Source: Podaxis mareebaensis (Eukaryota; Basidiomycota; Agaricomycetes; Agaricales; Agaricaceae). Taken from it: 64,000 nt of DNA. The notes beneath the pieces were generated by a model. The model was not told where the DNA came from and ran no database searches. It saw only the letters and a list, made by a program, of their open reading frames with translations. Below, one piece after another: positions 1 to 14,623 of the stretch. The stretch's first letter is position 1. Each line of letters begins with the position of its first letter. A program made the translations under genes and the position numbers. The stretch lies in the NCBI GenBank assembly GCA_018524725.1, contig JAEUWP010000180.1:124001-188000 (forward strand). The letters run 5' to 3'.

Positions 1-1146
1 CAGTTGCGACAAGGGAAGGAGAGAAACAATGGATCATGGCGCTCAAGGAATGTGCAGCCGCTTTCCGCGTTGCAGCGTCATTGGAGTCTAGAAAGTTCCA
101 TACAGCCTTCCAGACTTTGGTGAGCTCCTTGCCGCAAGCGTCGGGATCAACAGCTTTGTATGCCCGCATGGCGTCACCCAGGACTTGAACCCATGCCGGG
201 GAGACTGTGGTATCGGTTTTGGGCGGCGGAGAGGAGAGGACAACGCGCAACACCTCAGGAAGCTGGTCACCGAGCTTGCTTTCATCATCTTCGTCGGGTA
301 GTGCAAAAAGGTCGGATAATATGGAGTAAGACGATTGGGAAAGGTACGGATTTCCGAGGCGAGGAAGATTAAGGAGTAAACCAGTTATTTGAGGAAGTGC
401 CTATCAATGCCATTAGTTTCTATGGGGCGCAGAGGCCGAGATAAACGCACAGAGGGGGGAAGATGAGGAAGAACAGGACGGAGGAATGCCAGGACATGAA
501 TTGCGTTTTCTGAACCCCCTCCATTCTGTTTTGGTTTGCTTTTGGCAAAGGGAGCTGAGGCTGAATCAGTCAAAGCAGACTTGATCCATTCAGCGGTTCT
601 TTCAGCATATGGGTGACGAATAAGCGGGTTTGGCGGGTTGCAGAGTATGTCCCTGACCACATCCACAGCCTTTTTACGAACTTTCGGCCTTGGATCAAGA
701 CACAGGTTCAAGATAGAAGCAAAGGTTTGGCGAATGCCAAGCGTGTCGAGCTGTGATCGATCTAGTGATTGAAATATGACATGATACAAAGATAGTTGCG
801 AGCGTAAAGGAGGTGCATGGGAAGTCAGGAGTGGAAATAACGGTCCAGTGAGGTTGAGCAGAGTGCCTAGATGCGTTCGAATGACGGGCTTCGAGACAAA
901 CGGCGAGATGAGAGCAAGGAGATACAATTCTGCAGGTAGAAGGGCTCCCTCGCTCAGATCTGTATCCTTCCGTTGTAGTGTCCCATCAAGTGTGGTAAGC
1001 AATGCAGCAAAGTAAGCCGTGGGTGATCCTTCAGTGTTTTGCTCCTGGAACGTTGATTCTATTGCTGTCAGTAGCGTTGCCGGCGCCTTCTGGTGTGGCA
1101 GCGACGAGGACGTATGAGGTCGAATTTTTGCGAGAGCATCCTCCAT
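1..1146 (-). CDS. RRP12: RRP12-like ribosome biogenesis protein, 5' part (runs off left edge)
   Basis: RRP12 proteins are HEAT/ARM-repeat nucleolar factors needed for maturation and export of both ribosomal subunits. The start at 1146 gives MEDALAKIRPHTSSSL followed by an ATLLTAIE segment, which resembles the N terminus of yeast Rrp12 (LEDKLAKIR...). Helical repeats rich in Leu follow, including a LCLDPRPKVRKKAVDVVRD segment typical of this family. A 50-nt intron (401-450) has a GTGCGT donor, a CTAATG branch-like motif and a TAG acceptor. Splicing joins PPS to ALPQITG, and the second exon (1-400) continues with PYLSQSSYSILSDLF and KVWKAVWNFLDSNDAATRK. The rest of the gene lies outside the window. 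An in-frame open stretch exists upstream of the chosen Met, but it has no ATG before a stop. The family call rests on recalled resemblance; the gene is clearly coding. Confidence 0.82.
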
Positions 1147-1340
1147 GGTTAGTTCTGGTATCTCAGGATCTGGATCTCCAATGCCAAATCCTCAAATTTG
1201 TGCTTAGTCATCAGTAGATAGCTCTTCACATCAGTTGTTTCCATTCTCGGCCACCCCCATCATACATCCCCACCCCGGCCTGGCAATATTCGTTGGGCCG
1301 TTACACATTTCGTCGTCTAGCACGCCCTGAACAAGGTAGC

Positions 1341-3384
1341 ATGATTCGGACGGGGTCAAAGACGCCGTGGTCCTTTGTGCTCATTCGGTAATTCTGTATC
1401 TAATTCCCATGGTGTTAGTCTTACCTGATGCGCGTCTACCAGGCTCCTATTTCGCTTCGTCCTCAAGATATTCTATGGTTCAATCGTCGTCGAGAATGCC
1501 CACTTCGTCCCAAAGACCGGACACCCTTGGTGGGGTTGAAATACTTCACTTTCGCATGACCTGCCTGCCTGACACGTTCACCAGTATTGTCTGCGCCAAC
1601 CATAGCAATTCCCTTACAGATGCACTGTTAGCTTGCAAGTTCTCCAATACCATTCGACTTACCTGACCCTGCTTCTAGGCTCCTTACTACCTCAGTGCCA
1701 ACCAAGGTTGGATCCATTCGTCTGCTTCTATTCTGTATTCTAAAGGTCCTAGCGTCGGAACATGTTACGCTTAACTGCCAAAGCGACTCAATTCGGACAT
1801 AGGACATTCACAAGCTGGTTGATTGAGTCCGCTGGGACGGTCCCTATTAAGAGAAAGAAGGATTATGTGCAGGGGGAAGATGCCGACAATACGGAAGCCA
1901 TGTCAAAGCTTATGGAGGTGCGTTCCATTATCGTGATAAACGACTTAATTTCACCGTCGGACTTCTCCAGGCCCTCGAACTGGGAGATGCTATATGTTTA
2001 TTTCCCGAAGGGATGAGCCGTTATCACCCGGCTATCGCACCTCTGAAAACAGGTGTTGCTCGTATCGTTTCTGATGTTCTGACAAGAAACAATGATGATC
2101 CCAATTTTGAGATATCCGTGTTGACCTGCTCAATTACTTACATGTGAGAGCGGGGTTTTGTTTGACTTAAGCTTTGTTGACCCATAAGGATCCCAGGCAT
2201 AGACAGCACTTCCGGTCCGACGTTCTGGTAACCTTCCATGAACCTATGACCTTCACTCCAAAGGTGTGCGCTAACTTTATGTCAACCCACGAACCATAAC
2301 TATTAACCCGTGACCATCCACAGGACAATCCAGAACTTCTGGCACCTGTGGATTTTCAGAACATTCGTAACCTCACAAGCCAAATCCACCAGAAGATCAG
2401 TTCTGGTACTTGGGACGCCCCTTCCTGGGATCTAATACGTACTGCGAAGCTTGCCGCCAGGATGTACGCTCCACTAGGAACGTCCATGACACTCGGAGAC
2501 TACGTCCGGCTCAGTATAGTATTTCTCGATATCTTTAAGACCGCAGACCCACACGACAACAAAGACCCTAATGGCACTACTACCACCGATCAACCCGACA
2601 CCGCGGCTTCAGAAGTCAACCAGCTGCGCAATGACCTGAAGGTCAGTCTAGGAAAGCACTTTTTCGCTATCCCTAGCTGAGTACTCAAAACTGGCAGGTC
2701 TATCAAGACCAGCTCGCGCGATGGGGGATCAAGGATGACCGCATTAGACGACCACTTCCTCGACATATCATCATCTTCCGTCTAATTATCCGACTTATCT
2801 GGGCAGCATGCCTTTTTACCCTCTCACTGCCCGGTTTGGTACTCTGGCTTCCGATATTCGCGACCACATTTTACGCGGTGCATAATTTCAAGAAAACAGG
2901 CCCAATCTTCGATACATGGGACGAAATCGCTCAATACAAGCTTACTTATGGACTCGCATCTGGCATCTGCGTGTGGGCGCTAACTGTCATGCTTACTTGG
3001 CCAACAATACCGTTCACGGCTCTCCTTGTTCCCTCGTTGATGTGGATGACACTCCGGTGGTTTGAAGACGCCGTGTCTTCATTCCGAGCGTTCACGGCAC
3101 TCCTACGTCTATTACGCGTTGGGAAGCCGCATTTGAAAGCGATGCGAGAAAAACGAGATGATCTGTATAGTCGTATTAAGAACATCGCCGTCGACGTGCT
3201 TGGGCTCCCTGATGACCCAGAAGGTTATTTTAGTGCAGTAGGAGGGCCGCAAAAGGGCCGCATACAGGGGAGGTGGGACAGTGGGGCGAGGTACTTCTCA
3301 ATCAAGCGGAGAAGAAAGAGAGATTGGAACGAGACTTTACGACTGTATGACAAGGTGGATTACCCAGAAGATGATTCGTCTTAA
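1341..3384 (+). CDS. Glycerol-3-phosphate/DHAP O-acyltransferase, SCT1/GAT1 type
   Basis: This enzyme acylates glycerol-3-phosphate (and often dihydroxyacetone phosphate) at sn-1, the first step of phospholipid and triacylglycerol synthesis at the ER. I read nine exons: 1341-1387, 1443-1529, 1585-1626, 1679-1706, 1753-1917, 1971-2143, 2197-2263, 2324-2641 and 2698-3384. The product starts MIRTGSKTPWSFVLIRLLFRF, with a hydrophobic N terminus. It contains the PlsC-type acceptor motif (NHSNSLTD, His and Asp catalytic), the SAGTVP segment, and the FPEG glycerol-phosphate binding motif (CLFPEGMSRYHP). The C-terminal exon carries two or three hydrophobic segments (about 2780-3060) and ends in a basic tail, as in yeast SCT1/GPT2. 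Exon 4 is only 28 nt, so simple ORF finding misses the catalytic part. Whether it prefers G3P or DHAP cannot be read from sequence. Confidence 0.88.
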
Positions 3385-5590
3385 CCCTGGACAATTTCCG
3401 GATGCTTGTTGATCGAGACCTCAATTTCTTGTTGCCTTGCTACGACTTATTTCCAATAAACGGATACGACCCTTGGTAGAACATGGACTAGTATTACATA
3501 AAGATACACCGATTCATTGTCCCGTGCGCCAGGCCTATGGGCATCTTCAAGTTCTTGCGATCATCACTCGAATCAGGATTATATATCATATGCAGAGCGG
3601 CTGATTGTAGGAAGATACCTGAACCGGCTCGCTGAAAAGACTGACACGATACCGGTGGTGTTACCATCGTGGAAGCGATCACAGGGTATAGCCTAAGAAC
3701 TTCGGGGTCTGGGCAACTCTTCGATATCCGATTTGTATGGTTGGCGTACCTAATAATATTTCAAAGCCATCCCCGGGCAGCGGACATTTTGGGGCGTGTG
3801 GGGGCATCGAGGTGGATTTTTGGCGGTGCTTCGCGAGGGTGGAGGGTGGATTTAATTTAGGGGCATCTTGGTCATCATTTAAATATTAAAGATGGGTGTC
3901 TCCCCGTTATTGACTTTAGCGTTAGGTGTGACGTTTCTTAAGACTCTTGCCGCGCTTGCGGCCTGAAGGCCTGGCCTTTGGAGTCTTCGTGCGTGTCTTG
4001 GGAGCTACCTCCTTTGTGAGGTTGGTGGAATGGACAAGTATGGCTGTGGGTACCCCCCAAGTCCATAATAAAAAATTTGCTGGTTCACGCCTTGGCTATA
4101 CGAAACGTTGTTGGGCATCAATGCCCGGCACTCCTGCTTCATGTTACGAAAGAAAGGGTTGGGGAAGACGGCCAGCTCGGACATCTGAGGTTGGCCTCAT
4201 AGGCGTTGGATCAAGAACTTGTGATGGGACGAGGCGCCCGAAGAAAATCAAGTGGGGCGGGCACTACGAAACAGACAGAATGCAATATTACTCAGTGTGG
4301 TCTGAGGTTCTCAGGAGATCCCGCGAGTTCCCTTGACCGATGATCAGCTTGGCGTCAACAACTGCGGGCGGGGGTAATGCTATTGTTGTACTGCGAGATT
4401 GGTTTGAATCTATGGATGTATCACTGTCCGCGTGAGACAAGCACCGCCCACGATCCTCGAGTTCATTGCCTTCTTGAATGTGCTTGTCCTTCTTTTCCTT
4501 GGTCGGGAGCACCCCTAAGACGCTAAGGCCCCAGAGAGGACCGAAGGTAATGGTACATGTAAAAATATGGGTGTAACCGGATTGGTGGGAACGAGAACTG
4601 TACCCACTTCACGGGTGCAATGACACCGCACTAATCACCCAGGAAAACGTTGGAAAGGAACAGCCGGTGGTGACGGTTTTGTTATGCTTGGTCGGGGGTC
4701 GGCGGGGATTCACCCATTCCAGTGTTTCTAAAATAACCCGAAGTGGGCTACCCTTCGACATCCGTGGCTAGTTGCACGCAAGCACCTACTCCCTTGAACT
4801 TTGCATGGCAGCGAGCGAGGAACGAGTATTGCCGTGCCCACGTGAAAGCCAACATGGACAATGTGTAATTGATGAGCTATAATTGCAACAAGCTCGGAAT
4901 TGAGGCTCCAACATTGAACGAACGTCAATATTTATGCTGTGGTTATCGACTCTTTCATACATTGTCTGATGGCCTGTATGCAGAAGCCAAGCAACGCAAG
5001 GAGAGGCTTTTGTTATTTTTGCGAGGTTTATTGTCTGGAATGCTATTCTCGTTGAACCTCATTTTGGCGCTCGCCACTTTTGGGAGCGAAGCTAAAAATA
5101 AAAGTGCATGTGTGGCCTCGATAAACTTAGGACGCAATGCGGAAGACATGATATATTCATTATACACCTGGCCAACGAGTGACTATCATTGTTGCAAGGA
5201 CGAACGACTGATGAACGGCGCCGGTGGTGACAGGTTCTCATTTTAGGAACGGTGTCCTCCTCTACACGCCGAGTCCACTGGGTTTGCCTCGACGGTATAC
5301 ACGCATTCCGTTTTCCGAGTTTCCGCCATTACACCACCATGGATCCTTGCCGTTCAAGGTGATGAAGATCAAACAAAATTTGAAAACACTATTATCGTCC
5401 TATTAGCGATTGCTGATTGGTGTTTGTCTGTTTGTTCGAAGTCTGAAACAATGGTTGAGGCAGATTAACGACAATGGTGATGCAGCCTGCAGGGTCACAC
5501 ACACAATTGGAGCGTGAGTGAAAATATTCTCCAAAGGTGGTGGGCCGGTAGCCGTCCTCAAGTCAACCTTCAGCCAACCTCGTGTTGGTG
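3385..5590. other. Intergenic spacer, 2.2 kb, with a possible decayed coding stretch
   Basis: I find no complete gene between the acyltransferase stop and the LPMO promoter. On the minus strand, 3938-4600 holds consecutive open stretches: a hydrophobic then Lys-rich segment near 4400-4600, and a very basic C-terminal-like end (PSGRKRGKSLKKRHT) that stops near 3940. They lie in different frames, and no convincing set of splice sites joins them. Short open frames on the plus strand near 4869-5246 have no recognisable features. Confidence 0.5.
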
Positions 5591-5597
5591 TATATAA
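5591..5597 (+). promoter_or_regulatory. TATA box of the LPMO gene
   Basis: TATATAA lies 79 bases before the LPMO start codon and is followed by a pyrimidine-rich leader (CCCCCTTT, then CATCTTTCCTTTTCTTTCTTT). Spacing and sequence fit a strongly regulated secreted-enzyme promoter in basidiomycetes. No other TATA element is as well placed here. Confidence 0.55.
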
Positions 5598-5675
5598 CCC
5601 CCTTTGCAGTTGCAAAACCTCATCTTTCCTTTTCTTTCTTTGACTCCGGAACCCCCCTTTCCCTCCAGATTCGCA

Positions 5676-7033
5676 ATGTCCTTCCTTCTCTTCTCCACTG
5701 TCGTTCCCTTATGCCTCCTTTCTGCCATACGGGGAGTGGCTGCTCACGGCTTCGTCCACTCAGTGAATATCGGGGGGCAGGACTTCCCGGGGTGGAATCC
5801 CTTCAGCGATCCGTATGTTGTGCTCAGCTATCATCTCGGTGTTTTTTTACTGATCAATCTTCTGGTAGATATCAAAGTCCCGTTCCAGCTCGCGTCATTC
5901 GCAAGATCCAAAGTGACGGACCTGGTCAGTATTCTGACAACATTGAGACAGTCATTCAAGCTCATGTAACAACATGGACAGTTCCAGGCACAGACGCCGA
6001 TTTGGCTTGTGGTATCGGAGGCAACCCTGGGACGTCCGAAGTTGCGGACGTCGCTGCTGGCTCTCAAGTAACCTTCAATTGGGACTACGTGCGTGTATCA
6101 TCTTCTATCCAGTAATCCGCGTAACTTACAGACATCATGCTCGCAGTGGCCCGCGGGTAAGCTTACTAGCCGTCATCCACTCTATATTTGATCTCATCTT
6201 GTTCTTCAAGATCATCAAGGTCCCGTGTCGACGTACATGACTTCGTGCAATGGTGATTGTGCCAACTTCTCGGCAAACGACGCGAAGTGGTTCAAGGTCG
6301 ACGCTGGTGGTTATGACCCAAATACCAAACAATGGGCTGCTGACCAACTCAGAGCTAGTTGGGTGTTCCATTCTTCGATTCAGGAACCTCTTCTGATCGG
6401 TTATTCCCAGACGGTAACACATGGACCTCTACGATTCCAGCTGAACTGAAGCCTGGTCAATACGTGAGTGGAGTATGATTACGTGAAACATGTGTGCTCA
6501 CATTTCTTCCTAGTTGATGCGGCACGAGATGTGCGTGTTTATCGTGGGCCTAGTTTTTCTTTTCTTACACCTGAATCTAGTGTCGCCCTTCACTCTCAAA
6601 CTCCCCAATTTTACCCCAGTTGCACGTGAGTCAGGCTTGTTTTCCTCGCCACCTACCTTGATTCTGATGGTGCGTATGCAGCCAAGTCCGGGTGACCGGG
6701 TCTGGAACAAAGTCCCCTTCCGATAGTGATCTCGTCGCAATTTTGGATGTCTATCGTGATGTGAAATGGCCCTTCATCTACGGAGACTTTGGTACCTTCA
6801 CTATCCCCGGTCCTGCGCCTGTTACCTTCGGTGCCAATCCTGGAGCGCCAACGACTCCACGGCCTTCCGCTTCGTCTTCGTCTTCTGTCCCCATTCCGAC
6901 AGGTTCTGGAATTTCCGGAGGACAACAACCCTCAAACACGTCAGCCACAGCTCCTCTTCCCGCTAGCACAGAACATTGTCGCCTTAAGTCCCGAATGCAT
7001 GTCAGGAGGCGTCTTGCCAGGAATACTTATTAG
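5676..7033 (+). CDS. AA9 lytic polysaccharide monooxygenase, secreted
   Basis: AA9 (formerly GH61) enzymes are copper-dependent oxidases that cleave cellulose and related glucans. Nine exons fit: 5676-5812, 5869-5924, 5994-6088, 6147-6156, 6211-6357, 6411-6463, 6514-6530, 6581-6625 and 6682-7033. A signal peptide ending AIRGVAA precedes His1 of the mature enzyme (HGFVHSVNIGGQ), the N-terminal half of the copper histidine brace. The second brace histidine is in WPADHQGPVSTYM, and the axial Tyr is in QFYPSC. The family-typical DPYQSPVPARVIRKI and TIPAELKPGQYLMRHEI segments are present. After the catalytic domain (about GTFTIPGPAP) comes a Pro/Ser/Thr-rich linker and a Cys plus Arg-rich tail instead of a CBM1. 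The 69-nt intron 5925-5993 is a multiple of three with no in-frame stop, so intron retention would leave the frame open. Two exons are only 10 and 17 nt. Confidence 0.93.
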
Positions 7034-7830
7034 GTATGTGTACCTGGTAAACCTTTTCATAACAACCAAGAACTAACATTCTAGTGGAGACGCGGAGTTT
7101 TTAGACGCTTCTTTGAAGCTGGTCTTTCATTTTCTCATGAGTCAATATGAGCGCTGGCGGTCAGGTTGCTATTATTATGAAGTCGATCTATCTCCCCCTT
7201 TCGAGCAGAGCTCGACTGCATGACTTGATGTCGAGTGCTAGTCACTCTTTATGGTCGTTACTTTGTATCTATACGGATATATCTGTAATACACTTCGATA
7301 TATGGATGGTTCCATGTTCCAACCTTCGTCAGGAGATCTAAGCAACGTTCTCGAGTGATTTTTAAATGACTGACAGATCTTAGACATTACGTGAGTAACG
7401 GCAAAACCTTGTAGATGGTGTCAATTTCAGCAGCTAAAAATTGGGCTAGAGGTCCACAAGATCTTCCTCGAGATCTTGCAACGGTTGGGAACGATCTTCA
7501 GGGACAACGTGTACAAATAGCGCCAAGGACAGGTCCCCCCAGACGACATAAAATTAATAGATAGTTGCGCAAATTGACAAAAGAATTTAATAGGAAATCG
7601 ACAGAATACATAGACACAGGGTAGAAAAATAGAAACATGAACTTGAAAAATAGAAACATGAACTTGGAAAGCCTAGATATGGAGATTAATGAGATAACGA
7701 TTGATTAACGGATGCTAAGGCTAAAAAGGTGAAAGGTGTTCTACCGTAATAAGAAGCAAGATAATGAACCTAACGAACGGATGTAGCTATGTCAATTGGT
7801 GAGAATCCATAGGGGGACGTTGGCTTCTTT
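7034..7830. other. Intergenic region between convergent LPMO and homeobox genes
   Basis: This should hold both 3' UTRs. No coding potential is visible. It is AT-rich from about 7540 and contains one perfect 21-bp tandem duplication, listed separately. Confidence 0.6.
7624..7665. repeat. Perfect 21-bp tandem duplication
   Basis: The 21-base unit GAAAAATAGAAACATGAACT+T (7624-7644) is followed directly by an identical copy (7645-7665). Two copies with no mismatches suggest a recent slippage event in non-coding DNA near the homeobox gene's 3' end. Confidence 0.9.
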
Positions 7831-9145
7831 TTAGAAGCCACGGGAAGGCCACTTTCGGGGGTCCATGGCTTCATCCTGAGTCTGGAGGCGACGATGGGGG
7901 GAGGAAGAATGATGAGCACGAGCGTGATCTTGTGAGGCAGCGATGTAGGATGGTTCTGCAGTTGGGCCGATGGATCCCAATCCCCTCGAGGAGCTGTGAG
8001 AAGTTCCAGGCGAAGTCATTGTGAACGACTGTTGGGATAGGTTGTTGGCGTTGGTAGACTGGCGGTTAGTCTGGCGCATAGATTGCCTCTTGTTTTGGAA
8101 CCTGCATGGGCGCCGCCGTTCGTCAATATGGAGCCGATTTCATTTAAGATTATAAAATGGATTATTACCATATCTGCACACTCCTCGGCGACATGTCGAG
8201 CTGCTTGGCCAATGCGTTGCGTTCCTCGGTAGAAGGGAACGCGGTTCGAGCGTAGACCTCGTTGAGAACTTTGAGCTGATTGGCGTCTGCGCGCTTGCGC
8301 TTTTTCTTGATGGTAGGCTCCTCATTGGGGGAGGTCGGGGAGATAGGAGGAGGGGAGAAATTATTGTCCGCGAGCTGGGATCGATAGGGAGATGACGACC
8401 GGACTTGAGGCTCGATGTCAAAGAGTCCGGTGTTCATATCGAGCTGATCCGCTGTTGCTGGGAGATAAGTATACGCACTGGTGCTTGCGGAGTAGGGAGC
8501 ATAGGCTGATGGATAGGATGCTGTGGGAGAGCGAATGCTCGTTGTCGGATAGTTGGCAGAAATCTGATAGGGTCCTTGTTGCCATCTATCGCCGCCAGCG
8601 GCTGGAGTCGTAGAGAGCGGAGGCAACCTCCTGGAATCCGTCGGGTTTTGAGGAATTGGCGGGGAGGCTCGCGCGGAAGGGTAAGTGGTATACGACGCAT
8701 GCGTATTATAGCGGTCGTGTGCTTCATAGTTAGCAAATGAATGCTCAGGCAATGGAGGGGCTGCCGAAATGAAGGTTTTCATGTGGGGAGAGAAAATCAT
8801 GAACAAAGCCCTTACAATTGTTGCCGGTGGTCCATTGGCCATAGAAAGCGGATTGATTGAGCATGAATCTGCTTGGGGACGAGCGGGGTTGCGTATATTG
8901 AGTAGTATATGTCGAGGGCACTGTGTGCGGTAAGGAAGAAATGTTTGAGTGCGTTGCGTCTCTAAACACGATGTGAACAACAGACCTGGAAAACGTGAGG
9001 TTGGAAAAGCAGAAGAAATAGGAGGGAGCACTGTTCGCCCACCCTGTCCCTGAAAGAATACGCTGTTGGTTTCCCCTGGGGAGCCTCTACGTGACTTCCC
9101 AACACTACCAGTGGAATAGTACTGTTCCTTGCTTGAGCTCGACAT
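7831..9145 (-). CDS. Homeobox transcription factor
   Basis: A basic stretch KKKRKRADANQLKVLNEVY starts a homeodomain that continues through FPSTEERNALAKQLDMSPRSVQIW. After a 67-nt intron (8102-8168) it ends in helix 3 as WFQNKRQSMRQTNR. Residues W, F, N and R of the recognition helix are all present. It most resembles fungal YOX1/YHP1-type typical homeodomains; other Agaricomycete homeobox regulators are possible. Flanks are Ser/Pro/Tyr/Gln-rich and disordered. A second intron, 8761-8815, has a clear GTAAGG donor and joins TTGNNS to PPLPEHSF. A further intron is needed in the first part, because the frame of VFRDATHSNISSL differs from that of the start MSSSSKEQYY by one step. Candidate splices removing 59 or 41 nt and ending at TTCTTTCAG restore it, but the exact one is uncertain. 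The C terminus is Ser/His-rich. Confidence 0.85.
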
Positions 9146-10440
9146 ATTAGTGAACGAATAGTAATAGGTAGGAGAGAAGAAGAGAGGGGAGGGTGATTAT
9201 TAACGGAACAAAATTGGATAGAGCTTCAATATAAGTATTAAGGACCACGTTGCTTTGGAAAAGTCGGTTACAGCGCGATGAAGGTTCAAACTGTTAGCAG
9301 ACCCTGCAACGCGGAAGGCATGTACTCCAGGAGCGCACGAGGTAGCGTGGAGGTGGTTGACTGCTGGTAAGGGTTGTTATGAAACGGGGCAGGAGGCGCA
9401 GAACTCTGCGTAAGGCGAAGAGGTTGAGAACGAGTTGAAGAGGAGGAGACGTCCAAACAAAGGCTAATCATGTTGTTGTTGTTGATTTGCATGGTGTAAT
9501 AGGACGCGGAGGAATCCACCAGGCCGGTGCTCCAAAGTCCTGCTCCGAATCGATTTCTGAGAAAGCGGTGCCAATGACTAGCACGCGTTGTTAGCGTTGT
9601 CATCCATGACATTAAATGAAAGCCTCGTGCCCCTGCAGCGTTGCAGCGTTTTTAGCAATACAATAGATCTCTAGACCGAGTAGGACCTCGGTTTCGTCTT
9701 AATCAGTTTTTGCCTCAGTTGGGCCAGATCAATCCCGGACAGATCCTGACGGCCGTCAGGCCCTGCCGTAAATTCAAGGCGCAGAGGCGTGAGGATATGG
9801 ATAATTTGTGGCCAAAGTTGGAAGCTTATACGATCGGTACTTCTTTCGTCGAATCGAAGCCACCTCAAACGCTGGGCAATCTAGATGAGGAACATCCGAA
9901 TTTCGTAGAACGAGACCCTTGCCCACCATTTCACCAGGCTGGATCAGGTTTGAATTCAACAATTGTATTGGTGATGCAAGAGAGCCAGAAACCAACGGGA
10001 TAAATACGTTTTTTTCGGCTGTGGGACACAGGCTGGACGGCAACGAGGTGAACCAGACACAGGAGAAGCCACAAATCCACTCGAGGGTGTCCTCATCGCG
10101 GTACACGGACCACGAGGTGGCGGAGTGTACGTATGATAGCAGATAATCGGTGTGTGCCGGGGTTGATGATGGGCAATGCGATATTTTATGTCAAGATTCC
10201 ACAATCGTGTCCAAAGGCTGAAGACTAGGCCAGGCCAGCAAGAGGTTGTCCTGAACTGTTTTTGGCGGTGAACATGGCAGACGCGTCGAACGCGACTTGT
10301 GGGACGAAGCACGTGCTACGACGTCAGACACTGATACTGACGGCTCTCCGCCAGAGGTACCCAACTAGGGCCCGTGCGTCTGATCCAGAGAACAAGAGAC
10401 TTGCAACCATTCCCATCGCCCTCAAAAGGCTTTTAGACTA
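9146..10440. other. Upstream region of homeobox and NDR kinase genes with possible gene remnant
   Basis: No complete gene is evident. An open frame at 9286-9612 (minus) has no recognisable domain. The block 9671-10170 (minus) is listed separately as a possible fragment. The 130 bases before the kinase ATG (10441) are the likely kinase promoter and leader. Confidence 0.45.
9671..10170 (-). pseudogene. Possible coding remnant or unresolved gene, unrecognised
   Basis: Two adjoining stretches look protein-coding. One, about 9930-10170, reads SYVHSATSWSVYRDEDTLEW and onward. The other, 9671-9895, reads IAQRLRWLRFDERSTDRISF and ends in QLRQKLIKTKPRSYSV before a TAG. The second follows a CATCTAG acceptor-like site. 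No splice I tried keeps both in frame: the apparent 54-nt intron (GTGAAATGG ... CATCTAG) leads into a different frame with an early stop. No start codon with context is visible and an in-frame TGA precedes the first part. The style (Trp/Arg-rich, short helices) recalls the C-terminal parts of basidiomycete F-box-type proteins, but there is no F-box here. It may be a decayed gene. Confidence 0.25.
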
Positions 10441-13895
<3,455 letters not shown>

Positions 13896-14623
13896 TATAT
13901 TGGCCGTGATCGATCGATCACATTTTGATTAAATACCTCATATACCCAAAGCAGAATCGTGTACAATGCCTTGCAGGACGTTGTATTTGTTGTACTTGTA
14001 GTTGTATTCTACTGCTGTATATAGAGCTCTGCTCGACTCTTGAGACCAGGGACGTTGGCCAACGATGTTGCTACTCTACGCAATCAAGTCGCTCCAACTC
14101 GGAATTGCCTCCGATTTCTTTGCACCGCCGTTATGTCAGGTGTTTCGGAGCTCGGATTGGGGAACTGATGGACGTGCAGCGTGGTTGGACATGTGTAGTT
14201 TGATAACCAAGGGGTTCGGGTGAGGCGAGAGAGGAGCACTACTGCCAGCGCATTATGTACTAGACCGTGGGCAGTGGACACACGAAGATAATGCAAGCCA
14301 TGCATGAGTATGTGCCGTGTAGGAGGTAGAAACAATATTAGGTTGAGTCAAGTAAAATACAAGAATGTGCGCCGGCAGCAACGTGACAATCATGCTATGA
14401 TTCAAAAGTGCTTGACTACAGTGGAGAGAAGAAATCCGCTAAGAACGGGGAATAATAAATAAAATGCGACGTGGAAAACTTCGATAATGCAACGGCCTTT
14501 CGGAATTGTTATTGAATGGTCCGCTTCGTGATGTGTTCAATCCTCAGCTTGGGTAATGTCGGCCCCGTTTTCTGGCCTCACCACCCTCTGCATCTGAACA
14601 TCATCAGAAAAATGGCTTCAGCT
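13896..14623. other. Intergenic region between convergent kinase and C2H2 genes
   Basis: This holds the two 3' UTRs. Short open frames on both strands overlap each other and show no domain or codon signal. I see nothing else in it. Confidence 0.6.

Noticed and set aside
9286..9612. 108-codon minus-strand frame upstream of the homeobox gene
   Set aside because: It has no domain, signal or splice continuation and could be promoter sequence.
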